Source: Ostreococcus lucimarinus CCE9901 (taxonomy: Eukaryota; Chlorophyta; Mamiellophyceae; Mamiellales; Bathycoccaceae). From it: DNA of 64,000 nt. Under the pieces are notes generated by a model that saw nothing but the letters and a program-made list of their open reading frames with translations, had not been told where the DNA came from and did not search any database. Where the stretch lies: assembly GCF_000092065.1 (NCBI RefSeq), contig NC_009365.1, positions 124,001 to 188,000 of the forward strand, written 5' to 3'. Below are positions 26,662 through 36,505 of this stretch, in pieces. The position numbers and the translations under genes are program-made. Positions within the stretch are counted from its first letter, which is position 1, and every line of letters starts with the position of its first letter.

Positions 26662-28743
26662 TTAAAACTGAATATTGGCGATCTCGCTCGCGGTGGAAGA
26701 GACGTCCACGGGACCTGGGAGTAAGACGAGGAAGGCGACGGCGATGAGCGCGAAGGCGAGCGTGGCGCGGCCGTCGTCCACCTCGGTGACGTCGTCCTTG
26801 GGCGCGAATTCAGGCGTGCGTTGCGTGAGGACGATGTAAATGGCCCACGGTAACGCTAATGAACTGGCTATGATGCCGAAACTGAGCCCGATGTACGTAC
26901 CGAGGGAGGTGGCACCCAAGACGCGACGGCCGAACGCCGTTTGCGTCATGCGACCGCCGTCGATGGAACCGACGGGGAGCAAGTTTAGGGCTTGCGTCGT
27001 CAGCGCGCACCAGCCTGCGATGAAGTACGGATGCACCATCACACCCTTGGCGCCTGCGTGTAAGAAGAGTTGCGAGATGCCGCCGAGTAAGAGACTAGAG
27101 TTGAACAACGCGTTGGGAATGGGAATCAAATCCGGGCTGTCGCCGCCCATGGAGAGCGTCAAGCCGTACACGAACAAGTTCAGGGCAACCATACCTCCCG
27201 CAACGGGACCCGCAGCGGCGACGTCGAAGAGATCAGCGCGAGTTTCCGGCGTGCTCTTGATTTGCGTCAGCGTCCCGAACGTGCCGAGCTGGGAGTTCGG
27301 GATGAGAAAGGGAATGCCGATTTTAATCTTGCGCATGAAAGCCGCGATTTGATGTCCGACTTCGTGACCGACGCTCGCCGCCATGACGCCGATCGTCACG
27401 GGAAGCGCCGATTCGACGTACGCGACGGAGTCAAAGTTCTCCAACCCGGGTGGTAGAGCACCCTCGGGCAGTTCGACGTCGCCGGCTTGTTGCAACCAAG
27501 ACATCGTCTCCGGCGGGAGCTTGGACACCTCTGCCACCAAGCCGAGCTGCACGGCGGACCCGACGGTGAGACCCATGAGCGCCAATGCGAGAAGATACTG
27601 CCATCCCGCCGTGCCCGGACTCGGGCCCGCGCGATCGCTCGGGACGATGAGAAAACTCACGCGCGGACCGTACTTCGAGTCGATGGCGACGTCTCCGCTC
27701 GGACCATCCTCTCCCGGCGGTTCTTCAAGCATGAACGCCGTGTACTCGCCGTTGAACATGCGTTCAAGATCGGCTTGCACGGTTTCCCACACCTTGGCGC
27801 GCTCGGTGCGCAAGTTACCTTTGAATAATACCCCAGCTCCGTTCATCTCCGCCCCCAAGTTCTCCACGGCGGTGACGTAAAATGTTTGCATGCCAAAAAT
27901 TTCCTTCTTGATCCGCTCCACATCCTTCGGCGCGATCGCCGCCTCCTCGGGAGACTCCAAGATGTTCACTAACTTACTGAACGACGCCTGGAGCTCGGGG
28001 TCTTCATCCGCTTTCTTCCCCGACGCCTTATTCTTGCTCGCCCTGGCGCTCAAGTCGTTCAGAACCTTTTCCAACTCCTCGCCTTTGTCTTTCCCCAATC
28101 CCTGCCTCTGCGTCTCCGCATTCTTCAGCGCCTCCAGCGCTTGCGGGCTTATCGACGTGCCACTCACTCCCTCGTCCGAGCTCCCATCGTCCACCGAAGA
28201 CGCCGCGTCCTCGTCCGTGGACGGCTGTCGCAGCGTCGCTCGAAACGCCGCCTCTTCCTCCTCCTTCGCCTTCGCCTCCGCCTCGCTGTCGATCCCGAGC
28301 AACGCGTCCAAATCGCTCAGCGTCGTCTTCATGTCCACCGGCTCCAAATCCGACGACCCACTCACGTTCGGCGTCCAATCACCGCTCGCGTTCGCGTTCG
28401 CGTTCGCGTTCGCGTCTTCGGGTTTCCCCGTCGCCGCGCCGTCGTCGTCCCCGTCCGGCTTTTCGTCCTCCTCCCGCGCCTCGCCCTCGTCCCGGCTGAA
28501 GAACTTTTTCAAAAACCGCGCGCGCGTCGCGTCGCCGCGCCTTCGCGCGCCGCCGTCGCGCCGCGCCGCCGTCGCCATCGCCGACGTGGTCGATCGAGCG
28601 TCGTCATCTCTCTCGCGCGCCCTCGCGAGTCCATCGATCGCGCGTCGCGGTCGCGCCGCGCGCGTCGCGCACCGTCGCGTCGTCGCGCGACCGCGCGGCG
28701 CGGCGAGCGCGCGCATCGGCGCGCGCGCGGTCGTCATCGCCAT
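26662..28743 (-). CDS. Plastid EGY-type S2P/M50 intramembrane metalloprotease
   Basis: A 693-residue protein of the EGY family of thylakoid S2P-like proteases. An Arg-rich transit peptide is followed by an acidic, low-complexity region with an Asn-Ala repeat. The GNLR motif (FKGNLRTERAKVWE) defines the family. The zinc ligands are HEVGH at 460-464 and NLLPVGSIDGG (Asn587, Asp595), and all are intact, so it should be active. Several hydrophobic segments surround these motifs and two more lie at the C-terminus. EGY1 in plants is needed for chloroplast development; I cannot separate EGY1 from EGY2 here. The start is 19 bp from that of the divergent neighbour. Confidence 0.88.
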   Translation of the reverse strand: MAMTTARAPMRALAAPRGRATTRRCATRAARPRRAIDGLARARERDDDARSTTSAMATAARRDGGARRRGDATRARFLKKFFSRDEGEAREEDEKPDGDDDGAATGKPEDANANANANASGDWTPNVSGSSDLEPVDMKTTLSDLDALLGIDSEAEAKAKEEEEAAFRATLRQPSTDEDAASSVDDGSSDEGVSGTSISPQALEALKNAETQRQGLGKDKGEELEKVLNDLSARASKNKASGKKADEDPELQASFSKLVNILESPEEAAIAPKDVERIKKEIFGMQTFYVTAVENLGAEMNGAGVLFKGNLRTERAKVWETVQADLERMFNGEYTAFMLEEPPGEDGPSGDVAIDSKYGPRVSFLIVPSDRAGPSPGTAGWQYLLALALMGLTVGSAVQLGLVAEVSKLPPETMSWLQQAGDVELPEGALPPGLENFDSVAYVESALPVTIGVMAASVGHEVGHQIAAFMRKIKIGIPFLIPNSQLGTFGTLTQIKSTPETRADLFDVAAAGPVAGGMVALNLFVYGLTLSMGGDSPDLIPIPNALFNSSLLLGGISQLFLHAGAKGVMVHPYFIAGWCALTTQALNLLPVGSIDGGRMTQTAFGRRVLGATSLGTYIGLSFGIIASSLALPWAIYIVLTQRTPEFAPKDDVTEVDDGRATLAFALIAVAFLVLLPGPVDVSSTASEIANIQF

Positions 28744-28762
28744 TCCGCGTCGCCGTCTGACG

Positions 28763-28788
28763 ATGCTGCGGTGCGCGCGCGCGCCGAC

Positions 28789-28825
<37 letters not shown>

Positions 28826-29614
28826 GGCGCGCGCGCGCGCGTCCGCCGCGCGTCGACGCGCGCGCGCGCGCTCGACGACGACGACGCGCGACGCGATTCG
28901 AGATTCGCGAGCGAGGACGAGCGCCGACGCGCCGTCGAGCGGCTCGCGCCGCCGAAGCGCGACGGCGATCGCGCCAAGCCGCGCCTGCGCGAGCTCGGAA
29001 AGAAGCGCGCGATGGGATTTACGAGCGGCGCGGCGTCGAGCGGGGAGGCGCGAGAGGCGGCGCGAAGGGCGAGGCTGGAGAGGCGAGACGCGCGAGCGAC
29101 GCGCGAGTCGAGAGAAATCATGTCGGCGATGCGCGACGCGCTGGACGCGTGGGAGAGCGAGATCGATGGGATGACGGATTTCGCGCGCGCGAGCGTCTTG
29201 GAACAGGCGTCGACGGCGACGGAGATGTTCGAGAGGCTTCGAGACGAAGGGTTCGGCGCGGTCGAGAGCGCCTTCGCGGTGATGAGCTGGATGGACGACG
29301 CGATCGAGGACGCCGCGGCGCGCGCGGACGAGGACGCGGCGACGTCGACGTCGACGTCGAAGGAACGGGTCGAGGACGCGTCGAAGGCGTCGAAGTCGAA
29401 AACGGCGCCGGACGGCGTCGTCGGCGCGCTCTCCGACGCGCTGAGACAATGGTTCGCGATAGACATCACAGAGTTGGAGGATGGTCGCAAATCGATCGTC
29501 GTCAACGCGAGCGCGGAGTTTTTAGCGGTTTTCATTCTGCTTCTCGTCGCGTCGGCGCACTTTGGCGGTGAGTTAGTGAGCGACTTCTTGGCGCCCGACC
29601 CGCTGCTGCGGTGA
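28763..29614 (+). CDS. Unknown protein with C-terminal membrane span
   Basis: A 283-residue protein that I do not recognise. The N-terminus has a Thr-Pro repeat encoded by a GACGCC-type trinucleotide run, then an Arg/Ala-rich stretch that could be a transit peptide. Residues about 115-190 are mostly helical (ATRESREIMSAMRDALDAWE, DFARASVLEQASTATEMFER). A hydrophobic segment near residue 255 (FLAVFILLLVASAHF) probably spans a membrane, with a short tail. The gene shares a tiny promoter interval with the EGY protease, and co-function with it is only a guess. Confidence 0.6.
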
Positions 29615-29795
29615 GCTCGGAACGAGTTCGGGAACGAGTCGCGGACGATGAATGAGTTGGGAATAGCGTGCGTTTAGAATCGCGCGAGTTTAGCATCGAC
29701 GATAGCAGCGGTCGACCCGACGCGGTTGTAACGCACGACGACGACGACGACGACGCGCCCGCGGCGCCAGCAGCGCCGCACATCGCGACGTCGAG

Positions 29796-31079
29796 ATGTC
29801 TCGTCGCGCGGTCGACGCCGCGCGCGACGACCGAGTCGTGTCGTGCGATGACGACGTCGACTCGCGTTCGCTCGCGTCCGATCCGTCGCGCGCGTCCACG
29901 TCGCACGCGGCGACGACGGATTTCGCCGTGCTCTTGCACCCGACCGCGCACTTCATCCTCGTCGCCGCGGCCACTATTGGCTCGCTCGCGCTGTACGGCG
30001 TCTTGCAAGAGCGCGTGATGACGATTCCGTACGCGCGCGAGCGCGGTGAGAGCGTGGCGCTGGGCCGTGGCGATGGCGGCGACGGCGGCGCGTTGGCTCG
30101 GGCGTTGCGAGGGGCGTTCACGCGCCGCGGCGAGACGAGCGCGGCCGAGGACGCGCCATCGAAGGAGGACGTATTCACGTGCAGCATGTTTCTAGTTTTC
30201 ATGAATCGCTGGGTCGCGCTCGCGTCCTCGGGGGCGTTGGCGATGGTGACGGGATGGGGCGGAGGCGCGACGCGCGGCGGCGCCAAGGATTACGCCGCGG
30301 TGTCCTTTAGTAATCTCGTCGCCACGGTGTGTCAGTACGAGGTGCTGAAGTACTTGACGTACAGCGTGAGCACGCTCGCTAAGACGATGAAGGTGGTGCC
30401 GGTGATGATTTGGGGACAGTTTTTAGGAGAGAAGAAATTTACGTCGCGAGAATACTTTGACGCGGCGGTGATGACGTTCGGATGTTTCGTCTTCGTCGCC
30501 AATCGTGGTTGGCGCAGCGCGGTGCAGAAGCGATACGAGGGTGAGTACGACGAATCGTCCTTGGAATGGGCCGCCAACGCCGGTTTTCTGATATTGGCTG
30601 TGTACTTTGTCTTCGACGGCTTCACGTCGACGTTTCAACAAAAGATGTACCGCCGAGATGGCGTCACGGTTACGGCACAAGTATTCTTCACGTCATTTTT
30701 CACAACCGTATTCGGGTTCGCTTGGCTCGTCATCACCGACCAGCTTTCGCCCTCGATTCGGTTCGTGCACGACCACCCAGCGATCGTTGGCGACATTTTA
30801 TTATTGAGCTGCGCGTCCACCGTCGCGCAATTCAGCATCGCGTACACCATCAAGAGCTACTCCGCCGTCATCTTAGCCTCCATCATGACGTTCCGCCAAT
30901 TCCTCAGCGTCCTCATCAGCTGCTACGTGTTCAGTTCGCCGCTCAACGTCGTGCAGTGGCTCGGCATCTTGCTCATACTCGCCCCCTTGACGTTCAAGCA
31001 CGTCGCCTTCGCGAATTGGGCCGAATCCGCGCACCCGTCGTCGTCCAAATCCGACGACGATCGCTTGAACGCCCTGTAA
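29796..31079 (+). CDS. SLC35B-type nucleotide-sugar/PAPS transporter
   Basis: A 427-residue multi-pass protein of the drug/metabolite transporter superfamily, SLC35B (UAA/PAPST) branch. About ten hydrophobic segments are visible. The STLAKTMKVVPVMIWG segment matches the conserved 'LAK..K.IPVM..G' of PAPS transporters, and FDGFTSTFQQKMY and the MTFRQFLSVLISC helix match the C-terminal half. PAPST1 imports 3'-phosphoadenosine 5'-phosphosulfate into the Golgi for sulfation. An acidic Gly-rich loop (about residues 88-125) separates the first and second spans. UDP-galactose transport is an alternative. Confidence 0.8.
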   Translation: MSRRAVDAARDDRVVSCDDDVDSRSLASDPSRASTSHAATTDFAVLLHPTAHFILVAAATIGSLALYGVLQERVMTIPYARERGESVALGRGDGGDGGALARALRGAFTRRGETSAAEDAPSKEDVFTCSMFLVFMNRWVALASSGALAMVTGWGGGATRGGAKDYAAVSFSNLVATVCQYEVLKYLTYSVSTLAKTMKVVPVMIWGQFLGEKKFTSREYFDAAVMTFGCFVFVANRGWRSAVQKRYEGEYDESSLEWAANAGFLILAVYFVFDGFTSTFQQKMYRRDGVTVTAQVFFTSFFTTVFGFAWLVITDQLSPSIRFVHDHPAIVGDILLLSCASTVAQFSIAYTIKSYSAVILASIMTFRQFLSVLISCYVFSSPLNVVQWLGILLILAPLTFKHVAFANWAESAHPSSSKSDDDRLNAL

Positions 31080-31280
31080 TCCACGCTCTCTCGCGCCCGC
31101 GTTCGCCTCGAATCGCGCGCGCGCCGTCGCCATCGCTCTCATCCGTCGTCGTCCGGCGTCGTCGTTCGAGATTCGTCGTTCGAGTCGCGTCCCTCGGCGC
31201 GGCGTCTTTGAATCCCCGTTCGAGCTGTCGGTGCGACATCGATCGTCATCATCGGACGCGTCGCGTCGCGCGCGGCGCGC

Positions 31281-33881
31281 ATGTCCATAGCTGCGTGGTC
31301 CACCGCGCGCGACGCCGCGACCGCGTTCGCCGCGCGCGACGCCCTCGTCCCGATCGACGACGCCGCGCGCGCCGCGTTCGCCGAACTGCGGTCGCAGCGC
31401 TGCGAAGACTTGCTCGAGCGCGCGTTTCTCCGCGCGTTCGAGCGCGCGCTGCGCGACGACGCGCTCCCGCGATGGCGCGAAGCGTGCGCGATGCCGTCGT
31501 CGATCGACGCGGGCGCGCTGGAGCGGACGAACGCGGAGGAGAGGGACGAAGAGGAGGAGGAGACGCGCGCGCGCGCCGAGGGGTGGACGCGAGCGGAGGC
31601 GGCGCCGGCGACGACGGCGTTCGCGGAGTGGATCGAAAGAGGGCGCGAACGCGCGCGAGCGTTCAGCGCGGGCGTGCGGGGGGTGAGTGAGGACGATGAC
31701 GCGGTGCGGACGTTCGAACGGGCGTTCGATGCGATGGTGGGAGGAACGTGCGCGGCGCGGGGACCGCCGCGGTTGTCGGCGATTTTGAGCGCGTGGTACA
31801 GAGCGAGAGCGCGGGAGTTTGATCACGCCGTGCGTAAGAGGTGGGGGGAGACGAGCGATGATGACGAGAACGATAGGATGGAGACGAGCGTACTCGAGCG
31901 GCAGAGCTCGATCGGGGCGGATATAGCGAGTTGTGGCGAGGTCATGGGGAGGGCGTGGGCGGCGGAGACGAGCGCGATGGGCGAAACGTTGGCGCGATGT
32001 CACGCGTCGTTGGGACGAGTGGCGGAAAATGCGGCGGCTCGGGCGTTAGGAGAGTGTGTGAAGCGACATGTCATTCGTCGCTGTCGCGGTGCGTTCGATG
32101 CGCCGAAGCTGTGGCCGACGTTACGATGGGTTCGAGCGGTGCCGCTCGAGTTTTTCAAGACGGCACTGCGATTAAAGCGCGTCGACGGCGCGGCAATCGA
32201 GTCTTGGCGCGGGCGATTAGAATACACCGTGCACGAACACCTCGGCGCGCTGCGCATTCACGAGCTGTTCGACATTATTGTCGACTATCCTGACTCTTTG
32301 CCCGCGATTACGGATTTGCGCACGTGTTTACAAAACACGACGCTACACGCGGCGCTCGTGGACTCGTTCGTCGACGCGATGCGGTCACGTTTACTCCACG
32401 CCGGCGCTTCGACGGTAGACATCGTGCAGCAGTACATCGGTACGATCAAAACTCTGCTCGAGCTTGACCCTTCGGGCGTCGTCCTCGAACTCGTGAGCGG
32501 GCCCGTGAAGGAATACTTGCGCGAGCGCAAAGATACCATTCGCTGTGTTGTGACGATGCTCACTGATGACGGCGGTGAAGACGGCGGCGAAGGCGGCGAA
32601 GGCGCACTTTACGTTGAGCTCGGTCGTCTCGCACGAGGAGAAAGCATAGAAATCGCCGAGTCGAGCGTGCCAGCGCCGAATCCAAACGCCACTGTGAGCG
32701 GAACAGACAACTTGGACCGAATGGACAGCATCACGGCTGAGATGGTCGCCATCGCCGCCGGAGCGAACGATGACGATCTAGCCGACGGTGTGCAGTCAAC
32801 ACAGCAAGTTCTGTCGGGCTGGGACGCATGGGAGCCCGAGCCCGTGGAGACGGAGGCCGCGGCGAGTCGCGGACGTCGACGCAAAGCGGGAGACATCATC
32901 GGTCTTCTGGTCGGCATTTACGGCTCAAAGGAACTCTTCATCAACGAGTATCGTACCATGCTCGCGGAAAAACTATTGAGCAAGTCGAATTACGATACTG
33001 AGCGTGAAATGCACGCGTTGGAGTTGTTGAAGCTTCGATTCGGTGAGACGAGCTTGCACAACTGCGAAGTCATGCTCAAAGATTTCGCCGACAGTAAGCG
33101 CGCCAACGCCAACATCAAGACGCGTCCGACGACGGGTACTCCGTCCGCGAAGGACAGACGCACGAGTGATATTTTGATACAGACGCCCGTTGAGGCGACG
33201 ATCGTGTCATCGTTGTTCTGGCCCGCGTTCTCGACCGATTTGACCGATTTCAAACTCCCCACAGAGATTCAAGAACACATGGATGCGTACGCGAGACGAT
33301 ATCATCAAATCAAGGCGCCGCGTAAAATGGAATGGAAGGCTTCTCTTGGTACGGTGGTCATGGACGTCACGCACAACGATCGAACGTTCGAGGCGAGCGT
33401 GAATCCCCTGCAGGCGGCGATTTTGCATTACTTCCAACGAGAGAAAGTTTGGCGAGCGAATGATTTAGCGAACGCCTTGGGCGTGAGCGTGGACGCTCTG
33501 CGCAAACGTATAGTCATTTGGATGAACAACGGCGTGCTCGTCGAGCGAAAGGAAGGGCATGTCATATCATACGCGCTCGCGGAACCTTCGGATGAAGTCG
33601 ACGCCATGGATGGCGTACACGACGACGATGAGCACGTCAGCGGCGTCGCGACGGCGGAGGAAACCGCCGCGGCGGGAATGATGGTGTACGAGCAATACAT
33701 CATGGGTATGCTGACCAATTTCCCGAGCCTACCGCTCGATCGCATCCATAATATGCTGAAAATGTTCGTCGTCGAACCTGTGTACGATAAAACCGTGGCA
33801 GAGCTCGAGGGTTTCTTGTTAGAACTCGTCGCGCAGGATAAACTCGCGATGGATGGTTCGGCGTTCGCGAAGAAAAAGTAA
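31281..33881 (+). CDS. APC2: Anaphase-promoting complex subunit 2
   Basis: An 866-residue cullin-family subunit of the APC/C, the ubiquitin ligase that triggers anaphase. It contacts the RING subunit APC11. The N-terminal part has helical cullin repeats. The cullin homology domain begins near residue 540 with FINEYRTMLAEKLL and continues through the WPAFSTDL strand to a winged-helix (LQAAILHYFQREKVWRANDL). The C-terminal APC2-specific winged helix ends in EPVYDKTVAELEGFLLELV. An acidic insert lies near residues 425-440. Length is typical for APC2 in plants. No cullin neddylation site is expected in APC2. Confidence 0.9.
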   Translation: MSIAAWSTARDAATAFAARDALVPIDDAARAAFAELRSQRCEDLLERAFLRAFERALRDDALPRWREACAMPSSIDAGALERTNAEERDEEEEETRARAEGWTRAEAAPATTAFAEWIERGRERARAFSAGVRGVSEDDDAVRTFERAFDAMVGGTCAARGPPRLSAILSAWYRARAREFDHAVRKRWGETSDDDENDRMETSVLERQSSIGADIASCGEVMGRAWAAETSAMGETLARCHASLGRVAENAAARALGECVKRHVIRRCRGAFDAPKLWPTLRWVRAVPLEFFKTALRLKRVDGAAIESWRGRLEYTVHEHLGALRIHELFDIIVDYPDSLPAITDLRTCLQNTTLHAALVDSFVDAMRSRLLHAGASTVDIVQQYIGTIKTLLELDPSGVVLELVSGPVKEYLRERKDTIRCVVTMLTDDGGEDGGEGGEGALYVELGRLARGESIEIAESSVPAPNPNATVSGTDNLDRMDSITAEMVAIAAGANDDDLADGVQSTQQVLSGWDAWEPEPVETEAAASRGRRRKAGDIIGLLVGIYGSKELFINEYRTMLAEKLLSKSNYDTEREMHALELLKLRFGETSLHNCEVMLKDFADSKRANANIKTRPTTGTPSAKDRRTSDILIQTPVEATIVSSLFWPAFSTDLTDFKLPTEIQEHMDAYARRYHQIKAPRKMEWKASLGTVVMDVTHNDRTFEASVNPLQAAILHYFQREKVWRANDLANALGVSVDALRKRIVIWMNNGVLVERKEGHVISYALAEPSDEVDAMDGVHDDDEHVSGVATAEETAAAGMMVYEQYIMGMLTNFPSLPLDRIHNMLKMFVVEPVYDKTVAELEGFLLELVAQDKLAMDGSAFAKKK

Positions 33882-34027
33882 ATAGTGATCACGACGGATC
33901 CGCGTTATAGATAATACAACAGATTAGCAACATATACGATGCGTCGCAGCGGGCGGGCGTGTGTGCGTGGTCGTTTCATGATTTTCTTGTTTGTTGCTTC
34001 TCGAGGCTCGCTCTTCGGCTTGCTCGC

Positions 34028-34831
34028 CTACTTGTCGTCCAACACCGGGAAACCCTTCATCTCCTTTATTTGCCTCAACTGGTCTTCGTTCAAGTTCTCT
34101 TTGATTTGACGCCCGATTTGCGTCTGTTCGAGCGCTAAATCCAAGCTCCATTCGCTCGGCGACGGCTTTTCGTTTTGACTCGGCGGCAAGCGGCTCAGCA
34201 TGACCTCGTAAAGCATCTTCCCATCCATGATGATCGGAAAGAAGTGCGGCTGTCCATCGCTCTTTGTCTGCGTCTCCTTAAAGTACACCAAGCACGGAAA
34301 TCCCGGCCACCAGAACTCCCAATTCGTGATGGTGTCGTACGCCCAGCGATTCTCCCCGCCGCCCTGCAGTTTATTATCGCCGCTCGACGCCACGTCCGTC
34401 GCCAGCGCCGCCGAGTCATCCGCCCCCGGTTCGATGAACACCACCTCCAGATCCGTTCGCGTGAACCGAAATCGCACGCGCGACGCCTGAAACGCGAGAA
34501 ATCCGCCCAGGACCCCGTGCACCAAGAACTGCGTCCAGAGGTGCAGCGCCGGTCCCGTGAGCAGCGCGACGCCGAGCAGCACGCCGCCGACGCGATAGTC
34601 CCCCGGCACGACCACGACGTCGTCATCGAGCGACGACGCGCGCGTCGCGACGCTCGCGCGCGCGCGCGCCGCCGTCCTCGGTCGGATCGATTCGATTTCG
34701 ATCGTTCGCCGAACGCCAACCGTCGCGCGTTTGAGCGCCAACGCGTCGCGCGCGCGCGCGCCGCGCCCCGTTCGACGCGCGCACGCGTTCAAGGGCGCGC
34801 TCGCGCGCGCGAGTGCGGACGCGCAGCGCAT
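34028..34831 (-). CDS. Plastid DUF3119-type membrane protein
   Basis: A 267-residue protein with an N-terminal transit-peptide-like region (about residues 1-65). Two close hydrophobic segments (about 80-115) form a hairpin. They are followed by FTRTDLEVVF, a GENRWAYDTITNWEFWWPG motif, the FPCLVYFKETQ strand and FFPIIMDGK. These are hallmarks I associate with DUF3119 of cyanobacteria and chloroplasts. The function is unknown. It is divergent from CDT1 with 78 bp between starts. Confidence 0.7.
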   Translation of the reverse strand: MRCASALARASAPLNACARRTGRGARARDALALKRATVGVRRTIEIESIRPRTAARARASVATRASSLDDDVVVVPGDYRVGGVLLGVALLTGPALHLWTQFLVHGVLGGFLAFQASRVRFRFTRTDLEVVFIEPGADDSAALATDVASSGDNKLQGGGENRWAYDTITNWEFWWPGFPCLVYFKETQTKSDGQPHFFPIIMDGKMLYEVMLSRLPPSQNEKPSPSEWSLDLALEQTQIGRQIKENLNEDQLRQIKEMKGFPVLDDK

Positions 34832-34909
34832 GGTTCGCTCGCGGACGCGCGATGCGCGGCGAGATGTGCGGCGCGGTCGGTCGGTCGCCGTCAGTCCGCG
34901 ACGCGCGAC

Positions 34910-36241
34910 ATGGCGTCGCGCGGCGCGGCGATGGCGCGCGCGGCGCTCGGCGTCGTCGACGCGAACGCGAACGCGCGCGCGCGCGCGCGGGACGACGGCG
35001 CGGGCGATCGAGCGGCGAAGAGGGCGGCGGGACGGGACGACGGCGGCGCGGGGTGTTTGAATTCAAACTCGAGCGCGACGAAACGACGGCGGAGCGACGC
35101 GGGAAGGCGCGCGGACGACGCGCGGGACGCGAGGGAGGAGGACAAACGTAGCGCGCGAGCGTCCGGGGCGAACGAGGTCGCGCGGGCGACGACGGGGGAG
35201 GCGGTGGCGGCGAATGAACGACAGAGGCTGCCGAAAAAGTTTGAAACGCTGCGAGCGACGAGCGAGGCGGCGTTGGTCGTCGCGCGATTCATGCGCGCGC
35301 GAGGGCAGAGGGCGACCGCGGATGCGATGTGTGCGAATATTGAGCGATCGACGGGGCGGCGGTGCTCGTTGGAGACGTTGCGGATGGTGGCGGCGTGCGC
35401 GCCGGCGGGGACGATTACGTTTCGAGCGAAGACGAGTCGGGCGGATGATTTGAAGAACATTCACGTGGATGTGGATTTAGGCATCGAGGAGGGATCGAGT
35501 GGGAACGATAAGGCTGGGATGGTCGCCATGCGGGCGAAAATGGCGGCGATACGGGCGAAGATGGTTATGATTGTGGCGAACACGCACGAAGGCGACGCGT
35601 ACGACGCCTCGGCGGCGCCGCCAGAGTCGTGGCGCGAGGATTTCGATCTCGAAAGCGTCCCTCTGCCCGAACCGGTGAAAATCGCGTTCATGGAAGATTC
35701 ATCGAGAGACGGTCCGCGACTGTTATCGTCCACGAGCGCGCCGTTGCTCGGCGAAGCGTCGACCTCGGCGCTCGGTCGCGGCGGCGTGAGCGAAGGAGAG
35801 CTCACGCGCGCCATGTCAGATTTGGGTCCGGACGGTAAAGGCATCTCCGCGCGCGCCGTTCAAGCCGTGCTTGAGCGACAAGCCATCGTCGAGGCGTTCA
35901 ATGATCCCAGCGCCGTGGCTGATCGCGAGCGGCGTCGTCTGCACGGTCGACTTCCGCACGTCTTCGACGCCGTGCGCACCGCCTTCGCCGCGCGCAAGCG
36001 AAGCGTCATGGAACTCGACCCACTTCTGGACGAGCTGATGCACACGAACGCTCGCGCCGAGATCAGCGCGCACGAACTCGCCGACGGTGTTCGCATCCTC
36101 GCTCGGATGTGCCCCGAGTGGTGCACCATCGTTCACGCGCGGCACGGGGACGAAGAACTCTTTCGAATCGTCTCTCGCGACCCGGCGACGGCTCGCGTCG
36201 CGCGCGCCAAACTCGCCAAGCTCTGCCGTGACGCCGCGTGA
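34910..36241 (+). CDS. CDT1: DNA replication licensing factor CDT1
   Basis: A 443-residue CDT1, which loads MCM2-7 on origins with ORC and CDC6. The N-terminal 100 residues are disordered, with a KRRR cluster. The first winged-helix domain starts at LPKKFETLRATSEAALVVARF and includes an MCANIERSTGRRCS helix. The C-terminal MCM-binding winged helix includes LPHVFDAVRTAF and VRILARMCPEWC. The linker holds a repeat of the form MRAKMAAIRAKM. I see no PIP box or clear PCNA-dependent degron at the N-terminus. The ATG at 34910 is the first in frame after the divergent start; upstream in-frame sequence lies antisense to DUF3119. Confidence 0.85.
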   Translation: MASRGAAMARAALGVVDANANARARARDDGAGDRAAKRAAGRDDGGAGCLNSNSSATKRRRSDAGRRADDARDAREEDKRSARASGANEVARATTGEAVAANERQRLPKKFETLRATSEAALVVARFMRARGQRATADAMCANIERSTGRRCSLETLRMVAACAPAGTITFRAKTSRADDLKNIHVDVDLGIEEGSSGNDKAGMVAMRAKMAAIRAKMVMIVANTHEGDAYDASAAPPESWREDFDLESVPLPEPVKIAFMEDSSRDGPRLLSSTSAPLLGEASTSALGRGGVSEGELTRAMSDLGPDGKGISARAVQAVLERQAIVEAFNDPSAVADRERRRLHGRLPHVFDAVRTAFAARKRSVMELDPLLDELMHTNARAEISAHELADGVRILARMCPEWCTIVHARHGDEELFRIVSRDPATARVARAKLAKLCRDAA

Positions 36242-36505
36242 GCGTCGCGACGCAATATAGATTTTCACGCGTACAAATATTTCAGATATAGAATTTTTCA
36301 TCGACGTCCACTTTCCACGCGCTGCCCGTCGCCGTCGTCTCCCGCCCGCGAGCCGTCGGCGCGCCGCCCTAATTCAATCAACTTCACTTCACCGCGCACG
36401 GACGCGAGTGCGGTCGCGGGTCTAACTCGCTCCAGAGGTTGAAACGCGCGCGCACCGCGTCCTCGATCGCACGTCGCGCGCTATAACGCCTCACGCGCCG
36501 CGAAC

